NCBI GenBank assembly: GCA_045534445.1
Contig: JAZSJQ010000045.1
Coordinates: 1 to 24,058, forward strand
From: JAISGQ01 sp045534445
GTDB lineage: Bacteria; Bacillota; Clostridia; Oscillospirales; Acutalibacteraceae
Direction of reading: 5' to 3'
DNA: 24,058 nucleotides
Numbering within the stretch: the stretch's first letter is position 1; every line of letters begins with the position of its first letter. The notes under the pieces were generated by a model. The model saw nothing but the letters and a program-made list of their open reading frames with translations, had not been told where the DNA came from and ran no database searches. Positions 7,769 through 14,927 of the stretch are shown here, one piece after another. The position numbers were made by a program, and so were the translations under genes.

Positions 7769-10471
7769 TTATTCTGAAGCAATAACCTGAACCGCAGTTG
7801 TGGTAGTTGTTGCAGCTGTGGCAGTGGTTGCTTTTGTTGCTGCAGTGGCAGTAACAGTGGTCGTTGCGGCAGTTGTTGCGGCTGTGGTGGTTGTTGTGAC
7901 CTCGGAAGTGCTTGCAGATGTGGAGGAAGGCACTGTGGTGGTCGATGCAGTGGTCGATGCCGCAGAAGATGCGGAAGAAGTCTCGCTCGATACGGTTGTT
8001 TCTGCTGCCGCGGTGGTCTCAGTGACAGTTGTTGAAGCCGCGGTGGTCTGTGTTGTGGTGCTTGCGGCGGTTGCAGCTGTCGTTCTGGTCGTGGTAACCT
8101 TTGCCTTGGTGGTAGTGACTGCCTCGTGAGCAGTGGTAGTAGTTGCAGCAGACTCTGTATCGGTGTCGCTGTCGGAGACCACATTGTCTGTGGTGGTGTC
8201 CTCAGGCGTTTCTTCAGGAATTACCGCGGGAGCATCGCTGGGGGAAGTGACAGGCTCATCAGCCGTCAGATCAGAGGATGAAACCTCGTCTTCGGCTTCA
8301 AATTCGGGAGCGATGGGCTGAGCTGTCATAGTCATATACGCTACGTTTCTGAGTGAATAGGAGGCAGTGGAGGTGAAGTAACCTGCAGAGCCAGCCGCAT
8401 CGGGACGGGCGTATGTGTATGTGACATTGGAGGCGGAGAACTTGGTGCCGTTGCCGCCTACGAGCTTGGTACAGCCTGTAAACATATTGCCGCCGTTTGT
8501 TATCTGCGGTTTGTTGAGGTTGAAGTTTGCATTTGTGTAGATGGTCTGGAGATTTGTACAGCCGTCAAACATACTGCTGCAGTTTGTCAGAACAGAGGGA
8601 ACGGTAAACCCGGAGATGTTGACGGAGGTAATACCGGTACAGCCCTGAACAATTGAAGCAATGGTCTCTGCCTTTGCGCAGGAAAGACTGCTGAGGTCAA
8701 GAGAGCCGGTAAGATCTTCACAATACATGAACAGACCGCCGATATCTCTTGCCTTTGAGGTGTCGAGATAGGGGATAATGTTGTTCTGAGCGGTTTCGGT
8801 GGTGAAAGCAGCATCACGGAAGCAGCTTCCGTAGTCAACAACATTGTGAGTCTCAAACATGCTGAGATCAAGATTTGTAAGGTTCAGGCAATATGAGAAC
8901 ATTCTCTGCATGGTTCTCACACCCGAGGTGCTTATGTTGTCAAAGTAGATGCCGTTGACGCTTCTGAAATTGTCAAACATATAGTCGCTTGAGCTGCCGA
9001 ACACTATTGTATAGTCAGAAAGGACATATACAGCGCCGTTGGAGGGGTTCCAGTATGCCTTGATGGTACCCTTGTCAGCCGCATCAACATTTACAGACTT
9101 GAGACCGCTGACATTGTAGGCACCTGTCTTGCCGAAGTAAATGTTTTTGACAGCGGTATCTTCAAAGGTGTATGCCTTTGAGCTGCCGTTTGCAAGAGTC
9201 TTTATAGCGGCGTTCAGATTCTGACCGTTCTTGAGGAGGGTGCTTCCGGGATTTGCACCGCTGTAGTGGGTGAAATAACCGACGCTGGACTGGAATACGG
9301 TCTGCTCAACAGCGAGCTGAACGTCAACAACAGCACGGAGATTATGGACGATCTTGGCGTCGTACTTGGTGCCGGCACCGCCCACAAGCTTTGTGCAGCC
9401 CTTAAAGATATTTACAAAATCGCTGTCTGTTTTGTAGTTGCCGTTGGCATCTTTTTCATCGGTCGCAGCAGGATTGGATATTCCGCGGCAATCGAAGCCA
9501 TAGTCGGCATAGATAGTGGTAAGGTTTGTGCAGTTTGCGAACATGGAATCCATGTTTTCAAGGCTTTCGCAGGAGAAGGAGCGAAGGTCGAGAGTCTCAA
9601 GAGAGGTACAGCCCTGGAACATGACCTGCATGGTCTCCGCTTTGCTTGTATCAAAGCCTGTAACATCAATGGAGCTGAGGCTTGAGCAGCCTTCAAACAT
9701 ACCGCCCATATCCCATACATTGGATGTGTCGAATCCGCTTACGTCAATAGAGGAAAGCCCGGAGTTTCCTCTGAACATACTTCCCATATCTTCGACCTTT
9801 GCGGTGTTGAAGCTGCTCAGATCAATGGACTTGAGGGAAGGCGAGGATGCATAGAACATACTCTGCATACTTGTGGTATTGCTTGTATCGAAGGTGTTGA
9901 GGTTTTCGATCGAAGCCAGACTGGTGCAGCCGAAGAACATATATGCAAAGGTGTTGGTGCGGCTGGTATCGAAGTCCTCTGAGAAATGAACCTTTGTAAG
10001 ATTTGTGAATCGCTCAAAGGTGCTTCCGAAATGCTCACAGGCAGCGATGGTTCTGTCCGAAACGATGTAAGCCTTGGTTCCGTTCTTGTAAAGCTTAATG
10101 CTTCCGTCGCCGTAGTAGCTTACGTCAACACCGGTGATCCCTTCAATCTGGGAAGCGTACTCGGCAGGAGTTCCGAAATACACTTCGGTAAGAGATGTAT
10201 TTACAGGGACATCTTTGTAATCGGAAACCGCACCGCTTGTGGTGGTGCCCGTTGCGAGAGCACGGTTGAGCTTGAAGCCTGTAGTGAGGAGCGCGTGGGC
10301 GTGGTCTGCGGAAAGATAGACAACGCCTGCTTCCTCTTCGGATATATATTTTGCATAGGATACTGTAATCATCTGCGGCGAAGCAAGTGATGAGAGAGCG
10401 AGGAGAAGCGCCATCACCAGCGATACAACCGCCAGCCACGCAGAACGTGACTTCTGTGCTTCAGTTTTCAT
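7769..10471 (-). CDS. BspA-like leucine-rich-repeat surface protein with Thr-rich tail
   Basis: 900-residue secreted protein. The N-terminal signal segment (residues 11-32) is followed by VSYAKYIS, which resembles the SipW-type cleavage context FAKY. Residues about 130-330 and 490-680 are DUF285/BspA-type leucine-rich repeats (pattern LSSIDVSGFDTSNVxDMxxMFxGC). Each block ends with a near-repeated closing unit, GCTKLVGGxGTK then GYFT, so the protein is an internal duplication. Residues about 720-765 are acidic, and the last 125 residues are Thr/Ala/Ser-rich like a stalk. No sorting motif or membrane segment follows, so attachment is unclear. AGGAGGGG precedes ATG 10471. It is the last gene of the SipW/TasA-like operon, 15 bases after the second TasA-like gene, and is probably an adhesin or fibre-associated protein. 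Confidence 0.85.
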   Translation of the reverse strand: MKTEAQKSRSAWLAVVSLVMALLLALSSLASPQMITVSYAKYISEEEAGVVYLSADHAHALLTTGFKLNRALATGTTTSGAVSDYKDVPVNTSLTEVYFGTPAEYASQIEGITGVDVSYYGDGSIKLYKNGTKAYIVSDRTIAACEHFGSTFERFTNLTKVHFSEDFDTSRTNTFAYMFFGCTSLASIENLNTFDTSNTTSMQSMFYASSPSLKSIDLSSFNTAKVEDMGSMFRGNSGLSSIDVSGFDTSNVWDMGGMFEGCSSLSSIDVTGFDTSKAETMQVMFQGCTSLETLDLRSFSCESLENMDSMFANCTNLTTIYADYGFDCRGISNPAATDEKDANGNYKTDSDFVNIFKGCTKLVGGAGTKYDAKIVHNLRAVVDVQLAVEQTVFQSSVGYFTHYSGANPGSTLLKNGQNLNAAIKTLANGSSKAYTFEDTAVKNIYFGKTGAYNVSGLKSVNVDAADKGTIKAYWNPSNGAVYVLSDYTIVFGSSSDYMFDNFRSVNGIYFDNISTSGVRTMQRMFSYCLNLTNLDLSMFETHNVVDYGSCFRDAAFTTETAQNNIIPYLDTSKARDIGGLFMYCEDLTGSLDLSSLSCAKAETIASIVQGCTGITSVNISGFTVPSVLTNCSSMFDGCTNLQTIYTNANFNLNKPQITNGGNMFTGCTKLVGGNGTKFSASNVTYTYARPDAAGSAGYFTSTASYSLRNVAYMTMTAQPIAPEFEAEDEVSSSDLTADEPVTSPSDAPAVIPEETPEDTTTDNVVSDSDTDTESAATTTTAHEAVTTTKAKVTTTRTTAATAASTTTQTTAASTTVTETTAAAETTVSSETSSASSAASTTASTTTVPSSTSASTSEVTTTTTAATTAATTTVTATAATKATTATAATTTTTAVQVIASE
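7796..8155 (-). repeat. Low-complexity ACN-codon tract encoding the Thr-rich tail
   Basis: Seen on the plus strand as runs of gtg/gtt/gcg/gca triplets. On the minus strand it is a series of Thr, Ala, Ser and Val codons without a fixed period. It is likely to vary in length between strains through slippage or recombination. Confidence 0.7.
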
Positions 10472-10486
10472 GCATTTCCCCTCCTC

Positions 10487-11050
10487 TTAATCAATCTGCT
10501 CAAACAAAGCAGAGACAGAAATCGGAATATTGCTGTAATCGCGAAGGATATTATCCGAATTGACGGTAACGGACAGCTTATGGGTTAGATTGGTTTCAGT
10601 TCCTGCGGGCATTGGAGTATCGACCTTGTAGGTGCATACATACGCATTGCCGTCCTTTACGGGAGAAAGCGAAACACCGTCAATGCTGAAGCTGAGTGCC
10701 TCGGGAACGATATCCGCGGGATCAAATCTGACCACTATGCTGTAGCCGATGGCGACCTCAGCGACCTTGCCGTTTTCCTTGTTGGTAATGCTGATGTCGT
10801 ACTCAACGGTCTTCGATGTGCCGAATTTCTGTGCTGCATCATCGAAATCCACCGACTTTGAATCATCATCACCAACCGAGGCGCTTACGCTGAAGGAGGC
10901 GACCCTTGCAGTGTCGGCTGCATCTCCTGACGTAGCGAATTTTGCAAAGCTCACCGCAGTGAAAATAAGGGTGAGAACAAGCAGATATCCAAGATATACG
11001 CGCAGCGAAAGTTTAATTTCCTTTTTCGGAGTCTTCGTTTTCTGACCCAT
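10487..11050 (-). CDS. TasA-like protein 2 with SipW-type signal peptide
   Basis: About 187 residues. The hydrophobic signal segment ends in SFAKFATSGDAADTARVASF, the signature of SipW-dependent signal peptides (F/Y-A-K-x ... D-x-A-R-V-A-x-F) known from TasA and camelysin. The rest is a beta-rich domain with VEYDISITN, VAIGYSIVVRF and LTHKLSVTVN, fitting a TasA-type jelly roll. Three ATGs lie in a row at 11056, 11053 and 11050; the last is 8 bases after GGAGG and is preferred. The start overlaps the end of the SipW-type peptidase gene by about 40 bases, so the enzyme and its likely substrate are translationally coupled. It is probably an extracellular fibre subunit. Confidence 0.8.
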   Translation of the reverse strand: MGQKTKTPKKEIKLSLRVYLGYLLVLTLIFTAVSFAKFATSGDAADTARVASFSVSASVGDDDSKSVDFDDAAQKFGTSKTVEYDISITNKENGKVAEVAIGYSIVVRFDPADIVPEALSFSIDGVSLSPVKDGNAYVCTYKVDTPMPAGTETNLTHKLSVTVNSDNILRDYSNIPISVSALFEQID

Positions 11051-11594
11051 CATCATTTCCTCCGTTCAATTGGGGTTCGCAGTTATCATTATCTTCTTTG
11101 CGGCAGGCGATAAGAGAGGGAGCCGCAAGAATCAGAAGACCTGCAAATGTTATGCACATGAGACCGAATGGCGTGCGGATAAACTCGATGAATAGACCTA
11201 TTTTCGGCACGGTTAAGACGACCTTGCCGAGGATACTGCCTTCGGCAACGGGCTTGCGGTCGGGTGTGTTATTGGCGTCACCCTGAGTGATAAACCCCGA
11301 ATCGCTTTCGCCCACTATGCGGTGAGTCACAAGCGAGCCGCCGTCCTCAAAGGTGATTATATCACCCTTGCCGTAGTCATTCTGCTCACAGCAGATGACC
11401 AGATCATTCACTTCAATGGTTCCGGACATGGAACCGGATATTATTACCGCGGATGAAAAACCGAAGAACCTCGGATTTTCTTCATCCGTAAAGGTACGCA
11501 TACAGATGGTGTAAATATTTGAAACAAGCAGAACGGCAAGCAGAACCGTAATTGTAATGCTTATTATTCTGCATACAAGCTTTAGTTTCTGCAC
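11013..11594 (-). CDS. sipW: SipW-type signal peptidase I (Ser-His), second copy
   Basis: 193-residue membrane signal peptidase of the SipW/ER type. The catalytic Ser is S55 in IISGSMSG, and the base is H91 in LVTHRIVG, instead of the Lys of classical bacterial enzymes. ITQGDANN after it is a family hallmark. There are membrane segments at about residues 8-30 and 138-160, then a charged Asn/Asp/Glu-rich cytoplasmic tail. In Bacillus, SipW processes TasA and TapA; here SipW-type substrates lie on both sides. The start is GTG 11594, inside the end of the preceding gene (13-base overlap, with AGGAG and GGAGA upstream), so the two are coupled. Confidence 0.88.
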   Translation of the reverse strand: MQKLKLVCRIISITITVLLAVLLVSNIYTICMRTFTDEENPRFFGFSSAVIISGSMSGTIEVNDLVICCEQNDYGKGDIITFEDGGSLVTHRIVGESDSGFITQGDANNTPDRKPVAEGSILGKVVLTVPKIGLFIEFIRTPFGLMCITFAGLLILAAPSLIACRKEDNDNCEPQLNGGNDDGSENEDSEKGN

Positions 11595-12379
11595 AGAGTC
11601 TCCTGCTCCTTATCGTCCTCGTCTTTGCGTTTGCGGGTAAGGAAAAGGATAAGAAGGGTAAATCCGCAGACTGCAAAAAGGGTGTAGTAGAGATTTGTAA
11701 AACCGTCGTCCCCTGTCTTGGGAGCGGTGGGCTTGACGTAACTGTTATTGTCCTCGATGACGATGTAGATACCCACGGTAACTTCCTCACTGCTGCCCTC
11801 GGCAGCCTTGTTGCCCAGTGCGGTATCGGTCTTATCCTGAGATGCTCCCTCGGTGTAGGTCCAGAGCCAGTCGATATCAAAGTCCTGAATCTGACCGCCG
11901 CCGAGACTGCCCGTGACAGCGCGGACAACATCACTGCTGTCCACACCCTCGGGAAGAGGGTAAGAGGCTGTATCGGTAAAACCGCTTCCGGAAAGAGCAG
12001 CTTCCACTGCAAGGCTATCATCGGATTTGATGTTATAAAGCACAGCAGTGTACTTGATTGCACCGCTGACATTGTTCTTGAGACGGACGATGTCGTAACC
12101 GTCAGTGCCGGGTGCAACAACGTTATCGCCGTTATCAGCGGCAACATTGCCGTACTTTGCCTCGAACATGGAAAGCTCGCCGACGCCGTTTGCATCGACC
12201 TTTGTACCGCTGTCCCATGTGAGCTTGTTCTTGGTATAGGTAAGAATATGTTCAGGGCTTTCACTGCGGCCTGAATATGTCAGACCGGCAACGAAGGGGA
12301 AGGTGGCTGCAAACAGAATGAACAGTATAAGCGCCGCAGTCAGCAGCCGATTGTGCTTTCTTCTGACAGATTTACTCAT
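11582..12379 (-). CDS. TasA-related protein with cell-wall sorting signal
   Basis: 265-residue secreted protein. A basic N-terminus (MSKSVRRKHN) and hydrophobic segment (12-33) form the signal; the SipW-type AKY box is not obvious. The ectodomain shares two blocks with TasA-like protein 1: VVAPGTDG (residues 88-94), and WLWTYTEGASQDKTDTALG then AAEG (171-195), matching WEWPFSTGDANDIKDTYLG then AADG. The C-terminus is a sortase signal: APKTG at 219-223, a hydrophobic span (228-248) and RKRKDEDDK. It would be wall-anchored and could tether TasA-like fibres, as TapA does by other means in Bacillus. ATG 12379 follows GGAGG; an upstream in-frame ATG (12394) contains this ribosome site and is rejected. 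Confidence 0.82.
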   Translation of the reverse strand: MSKSVRRKHNRLLTAALILFILFAATFPFVAGLTYSGRSESPEHILTYTKNKLTWDSGTKVDANGVGELSMFEAKYGNVAADNGDNVVAPGTDGYDIVRLKNNVSGAIKYTAVLYNIKSDDSLAVEAALSGSGFTDTASYPLPEGVDSSDVVRAVTGSLGGGQIQDFDIDWLWTYTEGASQDKTDTALGNKAAEGSSEEVTVGIYIVIEDNNSYVKPTAPKTGDDGFTNLYYTLFAVCGFTLLILFLTRKRKDEDDKEQETLCRN

Positions 12380-12505
12380 AAGTATTTCCTCCATGCCCTA
12401 AGGAGCCTGAGCGTAACGGGCGAATATTTTTTGTCGTATGGTTCCTGGATTCAAAGAAAGGCTTATAGCGGAGAGGCCGTTTTTAAACCCTTCTTTGAGT
12501 TCAGG

Positions 12506-12540
12506 ACAGCACCCCGCTCGCCACGAGAGCGAGGTGCTGT
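12506..12540 (-). promoter_or_regulatory. Strong intercistronic hairpin after TasA-like gene 1
   Basis: ACAGCACCCCGCTC (12506-12519) pairs with GAGCGAGGTGCTGT (12527-12540) across a 7-base loop. The one imperfect position is a G-U pair on minus-strand RNA but a C-A mismatch on plus-strand RNA, so the structure belongs to the minus transcript. No T-run follows. It looks like an attenuator or a 3'-end stabiliser rather than a full terminator, and would let the first TasA-like gene be expressed more than the genes after it. Confidence 0.65.
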
Positions 12541-12573
12541 TATAATTATCTCAGTTTGTACTCAGACCGTAAA

Positions 12574-13230
12574 TCAGTCGATCTGGGTAACGGTTACATC
12601 GATAGCGATAGAGATTGTAGCAGCATTGCCGTCAGCAGCCTGATCGCCAAGGTAGGTGTCCTTGATGTCGTTGGCATCACCGGTGGAGAAAGGCCACTCC
12701 CAGGAAACTGCGACCTCAGCGTTGTTGATAGCGGAGAGATCCTGACCGGGAGCGTAATTTGCGGTGTAACCGGTGATAGCCTCCTCGATATCTGCCTTGA
12801 ATGCAGCAACAGAGGTGTAATCAGCGCCGTCAAACTCTTCGCCGTCAACAGTTACGATGATGGGGCAGTAGTATGCGCCGCTCTCGTCAACCCATGCGTC
12901 GGAGAAGGAGACCTCAGCCTCATATGCGACCTCAACAGCAACCTCGGGGGTGCCGGAGAGCTCGATGGTTGCGAAGTTGCCCTCGGTGCCGGGAGCAACA
13001 ACCTTTTCGCTTGCCTCAACGGTAAGACCGCTGTAACTGCTGTCGCTGTCATAGGTCTCAAAGAAAGCGCCGTCAGAAGCAGAAACAACAACGCCGAACT
13101 TTGCGACGCGTGCGCTGTCCTCAGCATTGCCTGCGGTAACGTACTTAGCGAAAGTACCGCCGACGAAGCAGGAAGTCATAAGTACAAGAGCCATCAGGAT
13201 AACGGCAGCTCTCATAAACTTGTTTTTCAT
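12574..13230 (-). CDS. TasA-like protein 1 with SipW-type signal peptide
   Basis: 218-residue secreted protein, probably the main fibre subunit. The signal peptide is SipW-dependent in type: hydrophobic residues 8-25, then TFAKYVTAG (26-34) and DSARVAKFGV (38-47), the canonical signature. The mature part is beta-rich and acidic, with VVAPGTEG (77-84) and a C-terminal WEWPFSTGDANDIKDTYLG block shared with the sortase-signal protein downstream. There is no sorting motif or C-terminal membrane segment. AGGAGG (13245 to 13240) lies 9 bases before the ATG. It has its own structured leader (13261-13330) and a strong hairpin after its stop, both fitting high, separately tuned expression. TasA/CalY homology is inferred from the motifs. 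Confidence 0.85.
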   Translation of the reverse strand: MKNKFMRAAVILMALVLMTSCFVGGTFAKYVTAGNAEDSARVAKFGVVVSASDGAFFETYDSDSSYSGLTVEASEKVVAPGTEGNFATIELSGTPEVAVEVAYEAEVSFSDAWVDESGAYYCPIIVTVDGEEFDGADYTSVAAFKADIEEAITGYTANYAPGQDLSAINNAEVAVSWEWPFSTGDANDIKDTYLGDQAADGNAATISIAIDVTVTQID

Positions 13231-13260
13231 AATGAAAAACCTCCTAATATAAATGTTCTG

Positions 13261-13330
13261 GTTGGGACGAACCTCGTCCGTGGTTTTCGGGAACGATCTC
13301 TCGTCCCAACATGAGAACTTCTGCTCTCAT
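13261..13330 (-). promoter_or_regulatory. Structured leader RNA with alternative folds, upstream of TasA-like gene 1
   Basis: On minus-strand RNA, hairpin ATGAGA/TCTCAT (13330-13311) is followed at once by a perfect 10-bp stem, GTTGGGACGA (13310-13301) with TCGTCCCAAC (13270-13261). Between its arms lie TCGTTCC and GGACGA, which can pair with each other or each with one outer arm. This gives either one long nested hairpin or two short ones, the first closed by a GAGA tetraloop. The AGGAGG site lies outside, 16 bases downstream. It matches no riboswitch class that I know. Confidence 0.6.
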
Positions 13331-13352
13331 AAATATATATATCCGTGCTTTC

Positions 13353-13371
13353 GTATGTCCGTGGCACATAC
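13353..13371. promoter_or_regulatory. Inverted repeat, possible operator
   Basis: GTATGT (13353-13358) and ACATAC (13366-13371) are perfect inverted arms around a 7-base centre. They lie between the end of the first signal peptidase gene and the TasA-like gene 1 leader. It could be a protein-binding dyad or a small hairpin. No convincing -35/-10 pair was seen next to it. Confidence 0.35.
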
Positions 13372-13408
13372 CAAGGCAGAAGATATACTGAATAATGGTA
13401 TGATGAAA

Positions 13409-14347
13409 TCAGCTGTCCTGTTTGTCGGAAGGAGCCGCCTCAGTATCGGGAACGACTTCCTCGGCAGAAGCTTCAGATCCATCAGTGCTTTCCTCTGTTT
13501 CTTCAGAGGGTTCAGACTCGGTTTCGGTCTCAGTCTCGACCTCGGTCTCAGTCTCAGATTCGGGTTCATGATCATGGGCAGATTCCTCGACGGAATCCTC
13601 TTCGGTTTCTTCTGCATCGTTTTCGGCAGTTTCGCCCACGAGCTTTCTCAGCCGTTCAAGCTCAGCCTCCATTTCGGAGGTTTTTTCGCTCTGCTTTGCG
13701 GCGGAGCGCTGGCGGCGGAGAATATCATAAATAATGAATGCAAGGCAGGGAATGCCGATGACAACAAGCATTCCGATGGGTCTCTGAAGGAACATTGCCA
13801 CATCACCGAGACCGGGAATACGGAAGGAGTAGATACCCACGAGGTTTTCGATGCTGACAGGTCTGCTGTCCGCCTTGTTGTTGGCGTCGCCCTTGGTTAT
13901 CCATCTGGGAGAGCCATCGACGGCAGTCTCGATGCGGATTATACGGTGGGTGACGGTGGTGGAACCGTCCATAAAGGCTATAACATCGCCGACCTTGAGC
14001 TTATCGGGGTCAGCCTTGTTGATAAACACAAGGTCTCCGACCTCAATGTGATCCTCCGCATCACCGCTCATTGAGCCCGAAAGAACCACCATGGGAGTTA
14101 TGCCGAAAACCGAAGGCGGCTTTTCGGGTGCGAAGGTGCCCTTGATTATTATAACAAGATTGCATATGAGAAAAAACGAGAAAACTGCGCAGAGAGTGAT
14201 ACCGATTGCGGTAAGAGCTTTCTGCATCGGCGAACGGGGTTCGCGCTCGGACTGTGCATCCTGTTTGCCGGAGCGTTGTCTCAATGCTGACAGCTTTTCT
14301 TTGATTCTTTCAAAGAAAGCCTTCACTTCAGCGGTGAATTTTTCCAT
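13409..14347 (-). CDS. SipW-type signal peptidase I (Ser-His) with long acidic tail
   Basis: 312-residue signal peptidase I of the SipW/ER type, first gene of the minus operon. The catalytic Ser is S92 in VVLSGSMSG, the general base is H134 in TVTHRIIRI, and WITKGDANNKADSRPV is the usual third box. There are membrane segments at about residues 44-70 and 210-230. The last 75 residues are an acidic Glu/Thr/Ser tail with ETETE repeats, not part of the enzyme family and predicted to face the cytoplasm. ATG 14347 follows GGGAGGGG; a longer reading to 14464 would start upstream of the promoter's -10 and is rejected. Probable substrates are the SipW-type preproteins encoded downstream. Confidence 0.87.
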   Translation of the reverse strand: MEKFTAEVKAFFERIKEKLSALRQRSGKQDAQSEREPRSPMQKALTAIGITLCAVFSFFLICNLVIIIKGTFAPEKPPSVFGITPMVVLSGSMSGDAEDHIEVGDLVFINKADPDKLKVGDVIAFMDGSTTVTHRIIRIETAVDGSPRWITKGDANNKADSRPVSIENLVGIYSFRIPGLGDVAMFLQRPIGMLVVIGIPCLAFIIYDILRRQRSAAKQSEKTSEMEAELERLRKLVGETAENDAEETEEDSVEESAHDHEPESETETEVETETETESEPSEETEESTDGSEASAEEVVPDTEAAPSDKQDS

Positions 14348-14361
14348 GGGGATCCCCTCCC

Positions 14362-14387
14362 GAAGTAAGTACATATTGAAGTAAGTA
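14362..14387. repeat. Direct repeat in the leader of the minus operon
   Basis: GAAGTAAGTA occurs at 14362-14371 and again at 14378-14387, a 16-base period (about 1.5 helical turns). It lies between the promoter and the ribosome site of the SipW-type peptidase gene. It could be a regulator-binding site or an RNA element. Confidence 0.5.
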
Positions 14388-14404
14388 AATATTAAGGTAT
14401 ACGC

Positions 14405-14423
14405 GCATCGACAAAATCGATGC
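14405..14423 (-). promoter_or_regulatory. Leader hairpin of the SipW/TasA operon
   Basis: A perfect 7-bp inverted repeat, GCATCGA (14405-14411) and TCGATGC (14417-14423), encloses a 5-base loop. It begins about 20 bases after the -10, in the 5' part of the transcript. It could instead be a DNA dyad bound by a repressor. Confidence 0.5.
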
Positions 14424-14442
14424 AGACAATTATTCAATACTA

Positions 14443-14471
14443 ATTTTAAACCTTTAAAATACAACTGTCAA
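14443..14471 (-). promoter_or_regulatory. Near-consensus sigma-A promoter of the SipW/TasA operon
   Basis: On the minus strand TTGACA (14471 to 14466) and TAAAAT (14448 to 14443) are separated by exactly 17 bases. This is one base from full consensus, about 95 bases before the ATG at 14347. Confidence 0.8.
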
Positions 14472-14767
14472 TAATGTGAGGTAAATTATTGGTCATTTTT
14501 GTGAGATGTTGGAGGGAATCTGAGGCGAAAATATAATGCAGGAAAATTATTCCAAAACGAAACCGTTTCATGTTTCTGAAAACTCAATGAAAATTATCTG
14601 CGAATTTGCAGTTTCGGGAGAAATATCAAGGGCACATTTAAGATATGCACAAAAAATAAATGTCACATTTAGGCTGTTTGTGAGCTTTGTTTACACTATA
14701 TCAAAATTTATTTGCGTGAAATAATGAATTTCTGCGGTTTACACAATATGTTTTTGAGGCTGATTTA
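14472..14767. other. AT-rich divergent intergenic region without a recognisable gene
   Basis: About 300 bases between the two divergent promoters. A 62-codon reading at 14536-14724 has no good ribosome site and no recognisable motif. The bases are AT-rich with many A and T runs, as expected of a regulatory or intrinsically bent spacer. No clear operator was identified by eye. Confidence 0.6.
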
Positions 14768-14796
14768 TTGATTTGTCAGTGGTTTTATGTTAAAAT
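14768..14796 (+). promoter_or_regulatory. Sigma-A promoter of the pilus operon
   Basis: TTGATT (14768-14773) and TAAAAT (14791-14796) are separated by 17 bases. The -10 hexamer is the same as in the divergent promoter at 14443. The adhesin gene starts about 130 bases downstream, leaving a long leader. Confidence 0.65.
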
Positions 14797-14806
14797 CAAT
14801 TATAAT

Positions 14807-14854
14807 TATGCGATGGCGAAAAGCCCGCATATGAAACGCGTATCAAAGGTTTCA
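14807..14854 (+). promoter_or_regulatory. Tandem hairpins in the pilus-operon leader
   Basis: The first hairpin is TATGCG (14807-14812) with CGCATA (14826-14831), continued after a 2-base bulge by GGC/GCC closing a GAAAA loop. The second abuts it: TGAAAC (14832-14837) with GTTTCA (14849-14854). Both lie at the very start of the transcript. No known riboswitch consensus is recognised. Confidence 0.55.
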
Positions 14855-14927
14855 CAATACATCATAAATCACTCGTCGCAAAATCAAAGTTTTATGTGAT
14901 GAAATTTTCGGTTGGAGGAAAAGTTTT

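Noticed and set aside
7796..8155. CRISPR array or minisatellite in the repetitive tract
   Set aside because: There is no fixed-length repeat-spacer pattern. The tract is in frame and encodes a Thr-rich protein tail.
13261..13330. Known c-di-GMP or other named riboswitch
   Set aside because: The folds are real by pairing, but the conserved core bases of the classes I know are absent, so no name is given.
12556..14074. Plus-strand readings of 250-270 codons opposite the TasA-like and SipW-type genes
   Set aside because: The minus-strand proteins show clear signatures (FAKY/DSARVAKF; GSM and THR boxes). The plus readings are Gly/Val/Phe-rich shadows without family motifs.
14536..14724. 62-codon plus-strand reading in the divergent intergenic region
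   Set aside because: No convincing ribosome site, AT-rich composition, no recognisable motif, and it lies upstream of the pilus promoter.
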